Shown here: piece after piece, positions 9,006-15,723 of the stretch
Layout: every line of letters starts with the position of its first letter
Numbering within the stretch: position 1 is the stretch's first letter
Source of the DNA: Frigoribacterium sp. PhB160
GTDB lineage: Bacteria > Actinomycetota > Actinomycetes > Actinomycetales > Microbacteriaceae
NCBI RefSeq assembly: GCF_003751785.1
Contig: NZ_RKIE01000001.1
Coordinates: 1,465,564-1,529,563 of the forward strand
Length of the DNA stretch: 64,000 nucleotides
Direction: 5' to 3'
The notes under the pieces: generated by a model
What the model was told of the DNA's origin: nothing
Databases searched by the model: none
Seen by the model: the letters and a program-made list of their open reading frames with translations, nothing else
Position numbers and translations under genes: made by a program

Positions 9006-10022
9006 ATGTCCCCTGAACCGCTCCGCACCGTCGTGTCGCTGGTCGACCGCGCGCCGACCATCACGAGCGCCGAGATCGTCGCCGAGCTCGTGCCGCCGCG
9101 GCAGTTCGACGGGGCCTCGCTCGAGAACTACCGGCCCGACGACGCCTTCCCGTCGCAGGCCGAGGCCGTCGAGGCGGTGGCGGGCTTCGGCTCCGCGGGG
9201 GAGCGCCCGGCCCGCCGCGGCCTCTTCCGCCGCCGCTCGGACGTGCCGGAGGCGCTCCCCGGCCTCTACCTCGACGGCGGCTTCGGCGTCGGCAAGACGC
9301 ACCTGCTCGCGGCCCTGTTCAACCGCTCGACCGGTCGTCGCTACTTCGGCACCTTCATCGAGTACACCGCCCTCGTCGGCGCGGTGGGCTACGCGGGGGC
9401 GGCCCAGCAGCTGAAGGGCGCGACCCTGGTCTGCATCGACGAGTTCGAGCTCGACGACCCGGGCGACACGATGATGATGACGCGGCTGCTCGGCGACCTC
9501 GCCGACCAGGGCACGCGCATCGCGGCGACGTCGAACACGCCCCCCGCGGCGCTCGGCGAGGGGCGCTTCGCCGCCGCCGACTTCCTCCGGGAGATCCAGG
9601 GCCTGTCCGACCGCTTCCGGACGCTGCGCATCGACGGCGACGACTACCGACGCCGGGAGGTCGAGGCGCGGGCCGTTGTCACCGACGACCTCGACGCCGC
9701 CGTGGCGGCGGTCGGGGGAACCGTCTCCGTCGACGACTTCGGCGCGCTGGTCGCGCACCTCTCGACGGTCCACCCGAGCCGGTACGTCAAGCTGATCGAC
9801 GGCGTCGACGCCGTGGGGATGCGCGGGGTCGCGCCCTTCTCCAGCCAGACGGACGCGCTCCGCTTCGTCGCGTTCGTCGATCGCCTCTACGACGCCCAGG
9901 TGCGCGTGATCGCGACGGGCACGCCCCTGGACGGCGTCTTCGGCGAGGACATGCTCGCGGGCGGCTACCGCAAGAAGTACCTCCGGGCGGTCTCGCGCCT
10001 CGTGGCCCTCACCTCCGCCTGA
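9006..10022 (+). CDS. zapE: AFG1/ZapE family cell-division ATPase
   Basis: 338-residue P-loop ATPase of the AFG1/ZapE family. Walker A is GGFGVGKTH and Walker B is LVCIDEFELDD; the fold continues through sensor segments (IAATSNTPP) to the C-terminal RVIATGTPLDGVFGEDM and GYRKKYLRAVSRL, which are diagnostic. In proteobacteria ZapE destabilises Z-ring polymers under stress; the role in actinobacteria is not established. The ATG at 9006 was chosen because homology begins there; the ribosome site is weak. It is divergent from sseA across about 217 bases, where a TATCAT hexamer at 8873-8878 could be the -10 of this gene. Confidence 0.88.
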   Translation: MSPEPLRTVVSLVDRAPTITSAEIVAELVPPRQFDGASLENYRPDDAFPSQAEAVEAVAGFGSAGERPARRGLFRRRSDVPEALPGLYLDGGFGVGKTHLLAALFNRSTGRRYFGTFIEYTALVGAVGYAGAAQQLKGATLVCIDEFELDDPGDTMMMTRLLGDLADQGTRIAATSNTPPAALGEGRFAAADFLREIQGLSDRFRTLRIDGDDYRRREVEARAVVTDDLDAAVAAVGGTVSVDDFGALVAHLSTVHPSRYVKLIDGVDAVGMRGVAPFSSQTDALRFVAFVDRLYDAQVRVIATGTPLDGVFGEDMLAGGYRKKYLRAVSRLVALTSA

Positions 10023-10104
10023 CGGGCGTCCCGACACCTCGCCAGCGGCCTGGGGGCCGTCTCGGAGCCTCGCGAAACACGCTGTTCACGAACGCACAGA
10101 TCCT

Positions 10105-10142
10105 GTTACATCGCCGAAACATGCGCGGACACGACCGGAAAC
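10105..10142 (+). promoter_or_regulatory. GlnR-like nitrogen-control box upstream of amt
   Basis: Pentamers are spaced at an 11-base period: GTTAC at 10105-10109, GAAAC at 10116-10120, a poorly matching pentamer at 10127-10131, and GAAAC at 10138-10142. The actinobacterial GlnR consensus is GTnAC-n6-GAAAC-n6-GTnAC-n6-GAAAC; three of the four blocks match in exact register. The box lies about 120 bases before the ammonium transporter, a classic GlnR target. Confidence 0.65.
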
Positions 10143-10263
10143 CTCGCCCCACGACACTGAGTCTGCGTCACCGCCGCGCCGCCTGCCGTCACAGACCGTG
10201 AGACCCACACGGGGCGGGCCGCGGACGACGCCCCTGGCTCCGAACGACGAGAGGTGACCCCAC

Positions 10264-11559
10264 ATGGAACTGGACCAAGGCAACACCGCCTTCATGCTCA
10301 TCTGCGCAGCGCTCGTGCTGCTCATGACCCCCGGCCTCGCCTTCTTCTACGGCGGCCTGGTCAAGGCCAAGAGCGTGATCAGCATGATGATGCTCAGCTT
10401 CGGCGCCATGGGCCTGATCGGCGTCCTCTGGGTGCTCTACGGCTACTCCATCGCCTTCTCGAACGGTCCTGAGGGCCCCGCGGGCACCGACACCTACATC
10501 GGCTGGGACGGCGTCTTCGGCTTCGACCCGTCGATGTTCAGCCTCGACTCGCTCTTCCAGGAGGTGCAGAGCGGCGAGTACGCCGCCGCCTTCCCGGGCA
10601 TCGCCTTCGCCGCCTTCCAGGCCACCTTCGCGATCATCACCGTCGCGCTCATCTCGGGCGCGATCGCCGACCGCGCCAAGTTCGGCGCCTGGATGATCTT
10701 CGCCGGCGTCTGGGCCACCGTGGTCTACTTCCCGGTCGCCAGCTGGGTCTTCAACTTCACGCTCGGCGAGGACGGCTCGGTCGTCGACGGCGGCTGGATC
10801 GCCCAGATGGGCGTCATCGACTTCGCGGGCGGCACGGCCGTCCACATCAACGCCGGTGCCGCGGCCCTCGCCCTGGCCCTCGTGCTCGGCAAGCGCGTCG
10901 GCTTCGCCAAGGGCGCCGACAAGCCGCACAACCCGCCCTTCGTGCTCCTCGGCGCCGGCCTCCTGTGGTTCGGCTGGTTCGGCTTCAACGCCGGGTCCGA
11001 GCTCGCCGCCGACGGCATCGCCGCGCTCGCCTTCCTCAACACGATCGCCGCTCCCGCGGCCGCCGTCCTCGGCTGGCTCGTCGTCGAGAAGCTCAAGGAC
11101 GGCAAGGCCACCTCGGTCGGCGCCGCCTCGGGAGCCGTCGCCGGCCTCGTCGCCATCACCCCGGCCTGCGCCGCCCTGTCGCCGTTCTGGGCGATCGTGC
11201 TCGGCGTCGTGGCGGGCGCCGTCTGCGCCCTCGCCATCGACCTCAAATTCAAGCTCGGGTTCGACGACTCGCTCGACGTCGTGGGCATCCACCTCGTCGG
11301 CGGCCTCATCGGCACGCTCTACCTCGGCTTCTTCGCCACCGGCAGCGGCCTCTTCTTCTCGGGATCGTTCACGCAGCTCGGCGTCCAGGCGCTCTCCGCC
11401 CTCGCCGTGCTCGTCTACTCGTTCGTGCTGGCCTTCCTCATCGGCCTGGCGATCGAGAAGACCATCGGCTTCCGCGTCAAGAACGAGGACGAGGTCGCCG
11501 GCATCGACCTCGCGCTCCACGGCGAGGAGGGCTACGTGCTCGAGAACTCGCGCGCGTAG
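10264..11559 (+). CDS. amt: Ammonium transporter (Amt family)
   Basis: 431-residue integral membrane ammonium channel with eleven predicted helices and no cleaved signal peptide. The N-terminal helix MLICAALVLLMTPGLAFFYGGLV is the family signature. The twin pore histidines appear in GGTAVHINAGAAAL and GIHLVGGLIGTLYLG. The ATG at 10264 has a GAGAGG ribosome site. It is preceded by a GlnR-like box and followed by a strong terminator, so it is a single-gene unit. The PII gene glnK, often the next gene in actinobacteria, is not here. Confidence 0.96.
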   Translation: MELDQGNTAFMLICAALVLLMTPGLAFFYGGLVKAKSVISMMMLSFGAMGLIGVLWVLYGYSIAFSNGPEGPAGTDTYIGWDGVFGFDPSMFSLDSLFQEVQSGEYAAAFPGIAFAAFQATFAIITVALISGAIADRAKFGAWMIFAGVWATVVYFPVASWVFNFTLGEDGSVVDGGWIAQMGVIDFAGGTAVHINAGAAALALALVLGKRVGFAKGADKPHNPPFVLLGAGLLWFGWFGFNAGSELAADGIAALAFLNTIAAPAAAVLGWLVVEKLKDGKATSVGAASGAVAGLVAITPACAALSPFWAIVLGVVAGAVCALAIDLKFKLGFDDSLDVVGIHLVGGLIGTLYLGFFATGSGLFFSGSFTQLGVQALSALAVLVYSFVLAFLIGLAIEKTIGFRVKNEDEVAGIDLALHGEEGYVLENSRA

Positions 11560-11572
11560 CGTCCCGCCCCTC

Positions 11573-11608
11573 CAGGACGGCCCCGGTCAGCTGACCGGGG
11601 CCGTCCTG
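11573..11608 (+). terminator. Terminator after amt
   Basis: A perfect 36-base palindrome (18-bp arms, 11573-11590 and 11591-11608) starts 13 bases after the amt stop. There is no T-run. It would fold into a very stable hairpin with a small loop at the centre. Confidence 0.85.
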
Positions 11609-11702
11609 CGTCCGCGGGGCCGGCGACCGCCCCGACCGACAGCCCAGCCGCCATGCCCTAGATTCCCTGAGGACCGCCCAGGTCCCGCCGAGGAGGAGAA
11701 CG

Positions 11703-12287
11703 ATGCCGATCGACCAGTGGTACGACGCCGAGACCCGCGACGCCGCCACGGCCCGCGTCGTGCAGCGCCTCGCGACGAACCCGGGGGACCGCCACGTGTT
11801 CTCCGTCGTCGCCGAGGAGTTCGCCGTCGACCAGCAGGCCCTCCGCGAGTGGGTGGCCGAGGTCGCGCCCGAGACGGTCGTCCCCGCCAAGAAGGCCAAG
11901 CGACCCAAGTTCTCGCCCGTGACGACGACGCGCATCGTCCCGGTCGACCGCGACGCCCCGGTCGATCGCGAGGAGCGCGCCGATCGCGAGGAGCGCGCCG
12001 ACCGTGACGACTCGCCGACGACCCGGTCGCTCGACGACGAGTCGCCGGCCGACGCCACGGCCGACGGCGGACCGGGGGAGGCGCCCCTCGCCGAGGTCGA
12101 CGAGGCGGCGGACCCTGCCGCGCCTGCCGTCGAGGCCGGAGCGGAGCCGACGCCGCGGGAGGAGACGGCGAGCGTCGACCGACCCGTCGTCGCCGAGGAC
12201 GTCCGGAGGCTCGAGGCACAGGTCGCCGAGCTCCGTCGGGGGAACCTCGCCCTCGTCGACGCGATGCGGGTCATCCTCAGCGACTGA
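11703..12287 (+). CDS. Small acidic protein with transposase-OrfA-like HTH and coiled coil
   Basis: 194 residues, not a recognised family. The first 55 residues resemble the helix-turn-helix of IS3-type OrfA (pattern ending in VVAEEFAVDQQALREWVAEV). The last 35 residues (DVRRLEAQVAELRRGNLALVDAM) look like the OrfA leucine zipper. Between them lies a long acidic, disordered linker with a short repeat (DREERADREERADRDD) that OrfA proteins lack. There is no OrfB, terminal repeat or target duplication nearby. The ATG has a GAGGAGG ribosome site and a TAGATT hexamer lies at 11659-11664, so it appears expressed. It may be a DNA-binding protein; this is inference. Confidence 0.75.
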   Translation: MPIDQWYDAETRDAATARVVQRLATNPGDRHVFSVVAEEFAVDQQALREWVAEVAPETVVPAKKAKRPKFSPVTTTRIVPVDRDAPVDREERADREERADRDDSPTTRSLDDESPADATADGGPGEAPLAEVDEAADPAAPAVEAGAEPTPREETASVDRPVVAEDVRRLEAQVAELRRGNLALVDAMRVILSD

Positions 12288-12348
12288 GGCGGCGGCCCGG
12301 CGTGGCAGGGCTCGTCGCGCGCCTGGTCCCGTCTGCGACCGGAAATGC

Positions 12349-12378
12349 GAGAAGCCCCCGATCTCTCGGGGGCTTCTC
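12349..12378. terminator. Terminator shared by the OrfA-like gene and the minus-strand tRNA cluster
   Basis: A perfect 13-bp stem (12349-12361 with 12366-12378) closes on a TCTC loop. It lies 6 bases beyond the 3' end of tRNA-Val on the minus strand and about 60 bases beyond the plus-strand gene stop. Confidence 0.85.
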
Positions 12379-12383
12379 TCGTG

Positions 12384-12455
12384 TGAGCGATACTGGGATC
12401 GAACCAGCGACCTCTTCCGTGTCAGGGAAGCGCGCTACCGCTGCGCCAATCGCTC
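12384..12455 (-). tRNA. tRNA-Val (anticodon GAC)
   Basis: The minus strand folds as a complete cloverleaf of 72 bases: a 7-bp acceptor stem, D arm, anticodon stem CTTCC/GGAAG with loop CTGACAC, and T loop TTCGATC. The anticodon GAC reads GUC/GUU valine codons. The CCA end is not encoded. It is the last of three co-directional tRNA genes. Confidence 0.95.
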
Positions 12456-12520
12456 ATGCATGACCTGCGAGCAGGTCTCTTCAGTTGTTCACGCGATCAT
12501 AGACCGAAGTCGGGATCGAA

Positions 12521-12594
12521 TGGAGGTGGAGACGGGATTTGAACCCGCGTGAACGGCTTTGCAGGCCGGTGCCTCGCCTCTCGGCCACTCCACC
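12521..12594 (-). tRNA. tRNA-Cys (anticodon GCA)
   Basis: A minus-strand cloverleaf with acceptor stem GGTGGAG/CTCCACC, discriminator U as expected for cysteine, anticodon GCA in the loop CTGCAAA, and T loop TTCAAAT. The 3' CCA is encoded (12521-12523), unlike in the neighbouring tRNA genes. Confidence 0.95.
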
Positions 12595-12607
12595 ATACGA
12601 GCGACTC

Positions 12608-12645
12608 CCAGAGGGGGAGCCACCAGTCGGTGGACCACCCTCTGG
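12608..12645 (-). other. Structured spacer between tRNA-Gly and tRNA-Cys
   Basis: Two stacked inverted repeats lie in the tRNA spacer: an outer 8-bp helix (12608-12615 with 12638-12645) and an inner 5-bp helix (12620-12624 with 12629-12633). There is no T-run. It could be a processing signal in the polycistronic tRNA precursor or an attenuating hairpin. Confidence 0.5.
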
Positions 12646-12660
12646 TGAGCATTACACTCG

Positions 12661-12732
12661 AGCGGATGACGAGATTCGAACTCGCGACCCTCACCTTGGC
12701 AAGGTGATGCGCTACCACTGCGCCACATCCGC
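12661..12732 (-). tRNA. tRNA-Gly (anticodon GCC)
   Basis: A minus-strand cloverleaf of 72 bases with acceptor stem GCGGATG/CATCCGC, discriminator U, anticodon GCC in the loop TTGCCAA and T loop TTCGAAT. CCA is not encoded. It is the first gene of the Gly-Cys-Val cluster, a common actinobacterial set. Confidence 0.95.
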
Positions 12733-12762
12733 ATTTCGCTTTGCATTTCTGCGTGCAAAAGA

Positions 12763-12791
12763 ACAATACCCAGACCCGGGGCAGAAAACAA
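12763..12791 (-). promoter_or_regulatory. Promoter of the Gly-Cys-Val tRNA cluster
   Basis: On the minus strand, TTGTTT (12786-12791), a 17-base spacer and TATTGT (12763-12768) lie about 30 bases before tRNA-Gly. The surrounding 70 bases are strikingly AT-rich for this genome, as expected for a strong stable-RNA promoter. Confidence 0.6.
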
Positions 12792-12894
12792 ATCGAGGGA
12801 TGTTCGTGTCTTCGACCCCTCACCCCGGCTCCGGGGCGGGCGCCCGCAGCACCCTCGGAGGGGCGCCGAATGGCGCTGGAGTCGACGCGTCCAC

Positions 12895-12900
12895 TAGTAT
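12895..12900 (+). promoter_or_regulatory. -10 element for tRNA-Val(CAC)
   Basis: TAGTAT ends 17 bases before the 5' end of the plus-strand tRNA-Val. It is a good -10 match at the right distance; no clear -35 is visible. Confidence 0.5.
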
Positions 12901-12917
12901 CGACGAGTCCCCGACAG

Positions 12918-12990
12918 GGGCGATTGGCGCAGTTGGTAGCGCGCTTCCTTCACACGGAAGAGGTCATCGGTTCGAGCCCGGTATCGCCCA
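12918..12990 (+). tRNA. tRNA-Val (anticodon CAC)
   Basis: A plus-strand cloverleaf of 73 bases with acceptor stem GGGCGAT/ATCGCCC, anticodon CAC in the loop TTCACAC, T loop TTCGAGC and discriminator A. It reads GUG. Its sequence is very close to the minus-strand tRNA-Val(GAC), so the two form a long imperfect inverted repeat. A terminator follows directly. Confidence 0.95.
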
Positions 12991-12996
12991 CGGAGA

Positions 12997-13022
12997 GAAA
13001 GCCCCGGTCCGCCGGGGCTTTC
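12997..13022 (+). terminator. Terminator after tRNA-Val(CAC)
   Basis: An 11-bp perfect stem (12997-13007 with 13012-13022) with a 4-base loop starts seven bases after the tRNA. Confidence 0.85.
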
Positions 13023-13089
13023 GTCGTTCCCGGGGTGCACGCGCGGACGGACGCGTCCGCGGGGCCCGCTCCGGGCGACGGCGGCGAGG

Positions 13090-13095
13090 TAGCCT
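13090..13095 (+). promoter_or_regulatory. -10 element for a probably leaderless TetR gene
   Basis: TAGCCT is followed by exactly six bases and then the GTG start at 13102. No ribosome site is present between them. Confidence 0.5.
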
Positions 13096-13101
13096 CGCAC
13101 C

Positions 13102-13743
13102 GTGCCCGCCCCAGGAGAGACGCCCGCCCGCGACGAGGCCCGTCGGCCCGGTCGCCCGGTCGGGACGGACGTCGAGGCCGTGGCCCGGACGGCCCTGGCC
13201 CTCTTCGAGGAGCGCGGCTACGACGCGGTCAGCATGGCCGACGTCGCGGAGGCCGCCGGGATCGGTCGGCGCAGCCTCTTCCGGCACGCGCGCAGCAAGG
13301 CCGACCTCGTCTGGGGCGGCGTCGGGCCCGCCGCCGACGAGATGCGCCGTCGCCTCGACGACAGCGACCCCGGGTCGCCGCTGCTCGACGCCTACCGCGA
13401 CGCGTTCGTCGGCGCGATGGAGTCCGACGCGGTCGACCTCGACGCGACGCGGAGCCGTCTCCGCCTGATCGCCGCCCACGCCGAGCTCCGGGCCGCCGTG
13501 TCCGCGCAGCTCGCCGAGACGGACCAGGTGCTGTCCGCCTTCGTGGCCCGCCGCCGACCGGACCTCGCGGGCACGCCCGCCGCGGAGGCCGTGACCGAGG
13601 CCATCGGCGCGGCGTCGTTCGCGGCGCTGCGGGGATGGGCGACGGCGGACGGGGAGCCCGGGCTCCGCGGCGCGGTGGGCGACGCCCTGGAGGCGCTGGC
13701 CGGCCTGGGCGGGCCGGCCCGCGCCTCCGGGGCGGCGGTCTAG
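13102..13743 (+). CDS. TetR family transcriptional regulator
   Basis: 213-residue TetR-type repressor. The N-terminal 20 residues are a Pro/Arg-rich tail. The helix-turn-helix spans roughly residues 27-72 (VARTALALFEERGYDAVSM, ADVAEAAGIGRRSLFRHARSK). The C-terminal ligand-binding region is all-helical and ends Ala/Gly-rich. The GTG start sits six bases after TAGCCT. The stop overlaps the stop of the convergent SDR gene within the shared tetramer CTAG. The effector and target are unknown; the convergent dehydrogenase is a plausible but unproven partner. Confidence 0.87.
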   Translation: MPAPGETPARDEARRPGRPVGTDVEAVARTALALFEERGYDAVSMADVAEAAGIGRRSLFRHARSKADLVWGGVGPAADEMRRRLDDSDPGSPLLDAYRDAFVGAMESDAVDLDATRSRLRLIAAHAELRAAVSAQLAETDQVLSAFVARRRPDLAGTPAAEAVTEAIGAASFAALRGWATADGEPGLRGAVGDALEALAGLGGPARASGAAV

Positions 13744-14501
13744 ATCGCGGACCAGCCCCCGTCCGACGCCAGGACGACGCCGTTGACGTTCGACGCGTCG
13801 TCGCTGGCCAGCCAGGTGATCGAGGCGGCCATGACGTCGGCCTCGACCGGCGTCGGGACCGTCGCCTGCATGATCGGGCCCAGCGCGGCCGCCGCGACCG
13901 CCGACGACATCGGCGCCTCGATGTTCGTGATGGTGGCGCCGGGCGCGACCGCGTTGGTGCGGATCCCGTCGCGGCCGTAGATCACCGCGGTGTTCTTCGT
14001 CATGCCCGCGACGGCGTGCTTCGAGGCGGTGTAGGCGAGCCCGGCGGCCGAGCCGCGCAGGGCCGCCTCGGACGCGACGTTCACGATCGCGCCGCGACCG
14101 GCCTCGAGCATGAGCGGGAGCACGGCGCGGGTCAGCCGCATGACGGCGGTCACGTTGACGGCGAAGACGAACTCCCACGCGGCGTCGTCGATCTCGGCGG
14201 CGGGGACGAAGGCGTCCATCACCCCGGCGACGTTGGCGAGCACGTCGACGCGGCCGTCCGCGGCGTCGACGACGGCCTGCACGCCCGCCTCGGCGGTGAT
14301 GTCGCCGGCGACGGGGACGAGGTCGAGGTCGGGGTGCTCGGCGACGAGCGCGTCGAGGCGCGCCGCCACGACGTCGGCCGCGACCACGCGGGCGCCCTCC
14401 CGTGCGAACCGGAGGGCGGAGGCGCGGCCGATGCCGCTGCCCGCCCCGGTGACGATGACGGTGCGGCCGGCGAAGCGGCCGGGGATCGTGGACTCGGGCA
14501 T
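13740..14501 (-). CDS. Short-chain dehydrogenase/reductase (SDR)
   Basis: 253-residue classical SDR oxidoreductase. The NAD(P)-binding motif is TGAGSGIG near residue 17, followed by the acidic position in VAADVV, which favours NAD. NVAG is the structural motif, the catalytic Ser is in IVNVASEAAL, and the active-site pair is YTASK. The C-terminal VLASDGGWSAI is typical of the FabG-like group. The ATG at 14499-14501 has a GAGGAG ribosome site. It lies 41 bases downstream of the lacI-type gene on the same strand, so the two may be co-transcribed. The substrate is unknown; sugar or polyol oxidation would fit the context. Confidence 0.87.
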   Translation of the reverse strand: MPESTIPGRFAGRTVIVTGAGSGIGRASALRFAREGARVVAADVVAARLDALVAEHPDLDLVPVAGDITAEAGVQAVVDAADGRVDVLANVAGVMDAFVPAAEIDDAAWEFVFAVNVTAVMRLTRAVLPLMLEAGRGAIVNVASEAALRGSAAGLAYTASKHAVAGMTKNTAVIYGRDGIRTNAVAPGATITNIEAPMSSAVAAAALGPIMQATVPTPVEADVMAASITWLASDDASNVNGVVLASDGGWSAI

Positions 14502-14542
14502 GGTGGCTCCTCTCGTGGCGGGCCGGGTGCCCGCCGGAGGCA

Positions 14543-15583
14543 TCATGGCACCCGGTGCCGTAATGCAGCCGGGAGTCCTGCGGCCGGGGGAGCCGTCGTG
14601 CCGCGCACCACGAGCTTCGTCGGCAGCACGACCTCGGCCTCGGCCGGGTCGACGCCCCCGAGCAGCGAGAAGAGCATCGTCGTCGCGACCGTCCCCAGCC
14701 GGTGCATCGGCTGCCGGACCGTCGTCAGGGCGGGCTGCTCGCGGGCGGCCTCGGGGATGTCGTCGAAGCCGACCACGCTGAGGTCGTCCGGCACCCGGAG
14801 GCCGAGCTCGTGCGCGGTGCGGAGCACCGAGACCGCCATCAGGTCGTTCGCCGCGAAGACCGCCGACGGCCGGTCGGGCAGGGTCAGCAGCTCGCGGGCC
14901 GCCGTCCGCCCGGCGCCGAGCTCGAACTCGCCGTCGCGCGTGAGCCCGGGGTCGCGGGCGATCCCCGCCGCCGCCAGCGCCTGGACGTAGCCGGCCTCGC
15001 GGAGGGACGCCGACCGGAGGTCGCCGCGCCCCGCGAGGAAGCCGATCCGACGGTGCCCGAGCCCCACGAGGTGCTCGACCGCCTGGATGGCGCCCCCGCG
15101 GCTGTCCGCCTCGACGCTCGGCAGGTCGGCCCGGCCCCGGTGCGGGTCGACGGCGACGACCGGCACCGTCGTCGACATGGTGAGCACGGAGGGGGTGACG
15201 AGGATCGCCCCGTCGATGAGGGTGCCGCTGAGGCGGGAGAGCGAGCGGCGTTCCCAGCCCTCCGCGCCTCCGTGGTGGGCCCCGCTGTAGGCGAGGAGGT
15301 CGTACTCGGCGCCGAGCGTCCGCATCGCCGTGCCGACGCCCTTCAGCACCTCGGAGCTGAACGGCTCGAAGTCGGCGACGAGCACGCCGACGACGCCCGT
15401 GCGCCGCGAGCGCATGCTGCTCGCGACGAGGCTCGACTCGTAGCCGAGGGCGTCGACGGCCGCCATCACCTTCGCCGTGGTGGCGGGCGACACGCCGTAG
15501 CGGCCGTTGACCGCCTTGGACACCGTGGCGACCGAGACGCCGGCGGCGGCGGCCACGTCGTGGATGGTCGAGCGAACGTTCAC
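14543..15583 (-). CDS. LacI family transcriptional regulator
   Basis: 346-residue LacI/GalR repressor. The helix-turn-helix and hinge lie in the first 60 residues (TIHDVAAAAGVSVATVSKAVNGRYGVSPATT in pieces; hinge AVDALGY). A periplasmic-binding-protein-like sugar domain follows (VVGVLVADF, GHRRIGFLAGRGDLRSA, PSAVFAANDLMA, VVGFDDIPEA). It is divergent from the sugar ABC operon and very probably binds the palindrome GTTTTCGAAAAC between them. The GTG start lies six bases after TAGGCT with no ribosome site, suggesting a leaderless transcript. Confidence 0.92.
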   Translation of the reverse strand: MNVRSTIHDVAAAAGVSVATVSKAVNGRYGVSPATTAKVMAAVDALGYESSLVASSMRSRRTGVVGVLVADFEPFSSEVLKGVGTAMRTLGAEYDLLAYSGAHHGGAEGWERRSLSRLSGTLIDGAILVTPSVLTMSTTVPVVAVDPHRGRADLPSVEADSRGGAIQAVEHLVGLGHRRIGFLAGRGDLRSASLREAGYVQALAAAGIARDPGLTRDGEFELGAGRTAARELLTLPDRPSAVFAANDLMAVSVLRTAHELGLRVPDDLSVVGFDDIPEAAREQPALTTVRQPMHRLGTVATTMLFSLLGGVDPAEAEVVLPTKLVVRGTTAPPAAGLPAALRHRVP

Positions 15584-15589
15584 GGCGCG

Positions 15590-15595
15590 AGCCTA
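15590..15595 (-). promoter_or_regulatory. -10 element for a probably leaderless lacI-type transcript
   Basis: TAGGCT on the minus strand is separated by six bases from the GTG start at 15583. The same hexamer with the same spacing precedes ruvA. Confidence 0.5.
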
Positions 15596-15609
15596 GCCAT
15601 CTCGAAATG

Positions 15610-15621
15610 GTTTTCGAAAAC
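15610..15621. promoter_or_regulatory. LacI-type operator palindrome
   Basis: The perfect 12-base palindrome GTTTTCGAAAAC has the central CG typical of LacI-family operators. It lies between the divergent regulator and sugar operon, three bases before the TTGACA of the operon, so a bound repressor would block RNA polymerase and could also autoregulate the lacI-type gene. Confidence 0.75.
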
Positions 15622-15623
15622 GT

Positions 15624-15652
15624 TTGACACCCTCCGGGGCGTTTCTGACACT
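15624..15652 (+). promoter_or_regulatory. Promoter of the sugar ABC/GH3 operon
   Basis: A perfect -35 hexamer TTGACA (15624-15629), a 17-base spacer and a moderate -10 GACACT (15647-15652), about 70 bases before the binding-protein gene and adjacent to the operator. Confidence 0.6.
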
Positions 15653-15723
15653 GGACCCACCTCCCGCACCGACGCAGGACGGACGGCCGACCCGGCCACT
15701 CAACGACGAGGAACAGGTGGAAC

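Noticed and set aside
12288-13101. Integration site or genomic island at the tRNA cluster
   Set aside because: No integrase, no direct repeat of a tRNA 3' end, and flanking genes are ordinary chromosomal ones.
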